A stretch of 46,321 bases of DNA from contig NZ_AJLJ01000519.1 of NCBI RefSeq assembly GCF_000317245.1, positions 1-46,321 of the forward strand, in the 5' to 3' direction. Origin of the DNA: Fischerella muscicola SAG 1427-1 = PCC 73103. GTDB lineage: Bacteria; Cyanobacteriota; Cyanobacteriia; Cyanobacteriales; Nostocaceae. Positions within the stretch are counted from its first letter, which is position 1, and each line of letters begins with the position of its first letter. A program made the translations under genes and the position numbers. Below the pieces are notes generated by a model. It was not told where the DNA came from and made no database searches. It saw only the letters and a list, made by a program, of their open reading frames with translations. Below, in pieces: positions 45,301-46,321 of the stretch.

Positions 45301-46321
45301 AGCAAGGTAAGATAAAGCATTTCTCTCAGCTTTTAAATTTCCAGACTGTTGTGCAATTGTTAAACCTTGTTGAATAAATTCTTCCGCTTTTGCTAATTCT
45401 TTCATGTTTAGGTAAAAATTCCCTATGGAAGAATAAGCTTCACTTTGTATATTCATCACTTCTTTTTCTGCTGATGAATCTTTGATTTCTCTGGCAATAG
45501 TTAATGCTTCTGCTATTAAGTTCAGCGTTTGATTTGCTTGGCTTATAGCACGAGAATAATCTTTCTTTCCTCCAGCCTCGATAGCACTTATCCCGTATAA
45601 CCGCATAATTTGCAATAAAATATCCAATTGCACAGGACGGTTATTAAGTAGTTGTCGTTCAAGGGCTAATGCTTGTTGATAAAATTCAATGGCTTGATCG
45701 TATTGTTTCCGATTGAAATACACCCCTGCAATTTGGCTAAGAATTTTAGCTTCTAGTAATTTATCCTTGATTTCTCTGGAAATAGATAATGATAGTTCTA
45801 AAGGTGCGATCGCTTGTTCAAATTTACCTTGCAAACTATAAAATATTCCTATGAGTGAAAGAATTGTAGCTTCCTGCAATTTATTTTTTAATTCCCGCGC
45901 TAAGGGTAACGCCTGTTGATAAGCTTCTAAAGCACGCTCATAGTTGTTTACTTTGTTATAACTATTTCCCAAAGATACTAAAATCTCAGATTCAAGAGAT
46001 TTATCTTTTACTTCACGAGCTATAGGCAATGCTTTTTGATAATGTTCAATTGCCTTATCATATTTCTTTTGCTTAAAGTAAGTGTCTCCTAAACTAGTCA
46101 TAATACTAGCTTCAAAGGGACGAATTCCTGCTTCTTGAATGAGCGGTAATGATTGTTGTAAAAATTTCAATGCATTGTCATATTCTTTTTTCTGAAAATA
46201 AATAGATCCTATTTGCTGTAAGCTTCTACCTTCCCAAGCACGGTTTCCGACTTCACGATTCACAGCTAAAGCTTTATTCAACCAATCCAAACCATTGGTA
46301 TTATCATCTATATTGTTATAA
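42379..46321 (-). CDS. Large TPR-CHAT protein (5' end outside window)
   Basis: This protease-like protein is cut by the window edge. The frame is open to the last base, and a TTG at 46290 is unlikely to be the real start. At least 1,310 residues are present. The first part is a TPR array of about 20 units (pattern ALEYYQQALPLAREL). A charged helical region (KQIALGKELNQLESILREKR) follows, then a CHAT domain with His in HLATHAAF and Cys in LSACETGLGG. The dyad is intact. It ends with HPYYWAPFILIG, typical of the family. It differs from the two giant CHAT proteins, so it belongs to a separate subfamily. It probably sits at or near the head of the CHASE2/DUF928 operon. Confidence 0.85.
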   Translation of the reverse strand, partial: YNNIDDNTNGLDWLNKALAVNREVGNRAWEGRSLQQIGSIYFQKKEYDNALKFLQQSLPLIQEAGIRPFEASIMTSLGDTYFKQKKYDKAIEHYQKALPIAREVKDKSLESEILVSLGNSYNKVNNYERALEAYQQALPLARELKNKLQEATILSLIGIFYSLQGKFEQAIAPLELSLSISREIKDKLLEAKILSQIAGVYFNRKQYDQAIEFYQQALALERQLLNNRPVQLDILLQIMRLYGISAIEAGGKKDYSRAISQANQTLNLIAEALTIAREIKDSSAEKEVMNIQSEAYSSIGNFYLNMKELAKAEEFIQQGLTIAQQSGNLKAERNALSYLAGVYIAQGYNAKAIELGQRELEIARILKDPFFEVRALLGLASTYNVLGDYEQGIQLSQQALTKSEEIDIQKVPKNNQEYALGSKPDALGLLSLIHTNLGEYDKALEFAQKRLNLVRSLKNPKLEAEALIRLGYVYNSSQDFQKAIEFTQQALTIARSINNTDLEAEGLKQISTTYVGKGDYQQALDSAQQILVIAEKTKNSNLKIDALNIQRQVYTNQGNYKKALELFQEALSVAKQNSDFGSEWATLIEMGLFYKTLGDEQKSTEYLQQSLTLAQKIQNTQFEGVSLFIIAYSYFGKDQPQKIIEYANRSLAILPKTKIIPVEIMGNIVLSLGYGELNNEPKAMEAVQASLELARKSKNPSHEKDVLTFIGHLQRRFGKKQEAIKTYNQALAIKIQVKAVGVDSGIYAGLGRTYAELNQPNEAIKNYQEAVQRIEVVRSRIQEITPDLQKSFFQTIVDFDGFTPAQVYRQYADLLLQQGRTAEATPIIEILKYLEAQEYFGKPRAINSTLNDKQIALGKELNQLESILREKRDNKQQQRIIELRKMQESLIKEYGEFVKSPEVAKRIEELRQLTGGKNLDPDEQARSLQDNLKRLQQDAVIIYPLVLKERLELVLLTPYAPPVRRTVAVSQAELNKTIEDFRRDLQSPGTNAKVNANKLYQWLIQPLEGDLAEAKTKTIIFAPDEKLRYIPLAALHDSKQWLIERFNINNITALSLMDLNTKPQNKQDILAAAFTDINRNVTVPLGTKTATFRGLKYAGKEVDEITATFSRSTKLLDKQFNTNIRLMMNDYSVVHLATHAAFVKENPDNSVIILGDKVLGDRQLDDKDNKQYFTLRDVKSWNLTNVDLVVLSACETGLGGFGDGKEILGFGYAMQQTGAKAAIASLWKVDDPSTSELMQLFYKNLSRKMTKSEALRQAQLDLLKGNNATSINSEQRSIRVNIPPGTSSRNEKYQSGYSHPYYWAPFILIGNGL

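Noticed and set aside
20675..46321. Link of the TPR-CHAT proteins to a type III-E CRISPR protease (Craspase)
   Set aside because: No CRISPR array, Cas gene or gasdermin is in the window, and the TPR-CHAT proteins carry export signals.
1..46321. DGR template repeat, reverse transcriptase, tRNA genes and CRISPR repeats
   Set aside because: Looked for by reading both strands; none could be seen.

Overview
The window looks like chromosome from a filamentous, probably heterocyst-forming cyanobacterium (Nostocales-like). This is inferred from the many GCGATCGC (HIP1) octamers, the AT-rich coding style, the protein families (DUF928, CHASE2-CHAT and kinesin-light-chain-like TPR-CHAT proteins, an orthocaspase) and the transposase types. 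I saw no tRNA, rRNA or CRISPR array.

Left edge (1-2340): an IS630-type transposase lies against a 5'-truncated FGE-sulfatase/C-type-lectin-fold gene. The last 35 codons of that gene carry the signature of a diversity-generating retroelement (DGR) variable region. No reverse transcriptase or template repeat is visible here, so it would be a remote DGR target. About 640 bp without a recognisable gene follows, with a hairpin that probably ends the next operon.

Defence block (2342-17145, all minus strand): a class 1 DISARM anti-phage operon in the order drmD (SNF2 helicase), drmMI (adenine methyltransferase), an extra gene, drmA (helicase), drmB (DUF1998) and drmC (PLD nuclease). The extra gene between drmMI and drmA is very AT-rich. 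It encodes a 442-residue protein with a possible PD-(D/E)xK-type nuclease core and a helical tail, and is not a standard DISARM component. Upstream of drmD lie a perfect 44-bp AT-rich palindrome and a CRP-like site.

Mobile-element graveyard (17570-20670): an apparently intact ISAs1-type transposase, a 5'-truncated periplasmic substrate-binding protein, the C-terminus of a tyrosine recombinase, an IS630 transposase tail, and a 235-bp MITE-like element with 34-bp inverted ends abutting that tail.

Protease cluster (20675-46321, all minus strand): a Tat-exported orthocaspase, two giant duplicated TPR-CHAT proteins, two smaller CHAT proteins (one with its catalytic His replaced by Tyr), a small TPR protein, a DUF928 protein, a CHAT-CHASE2 membrane protein and a further large TPR-CHAT protein cut by the window edge. 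Most carry export signals or membrane helices, which suggests a cell-envelope proteolytic or signalling system. A 36-bp motif with fixed internal spacing occurs four times, always upstream of a minus-strand gene (orthocaspase, first giant TPR-CHAT, and two tandem copies before the small TPR gene), so these genes may share a regulator. A strong terminator after the DUF928 gene separates the DUF928/CHASE2/TPR-CHAT unit from the downstream CHAT/caspase unit.
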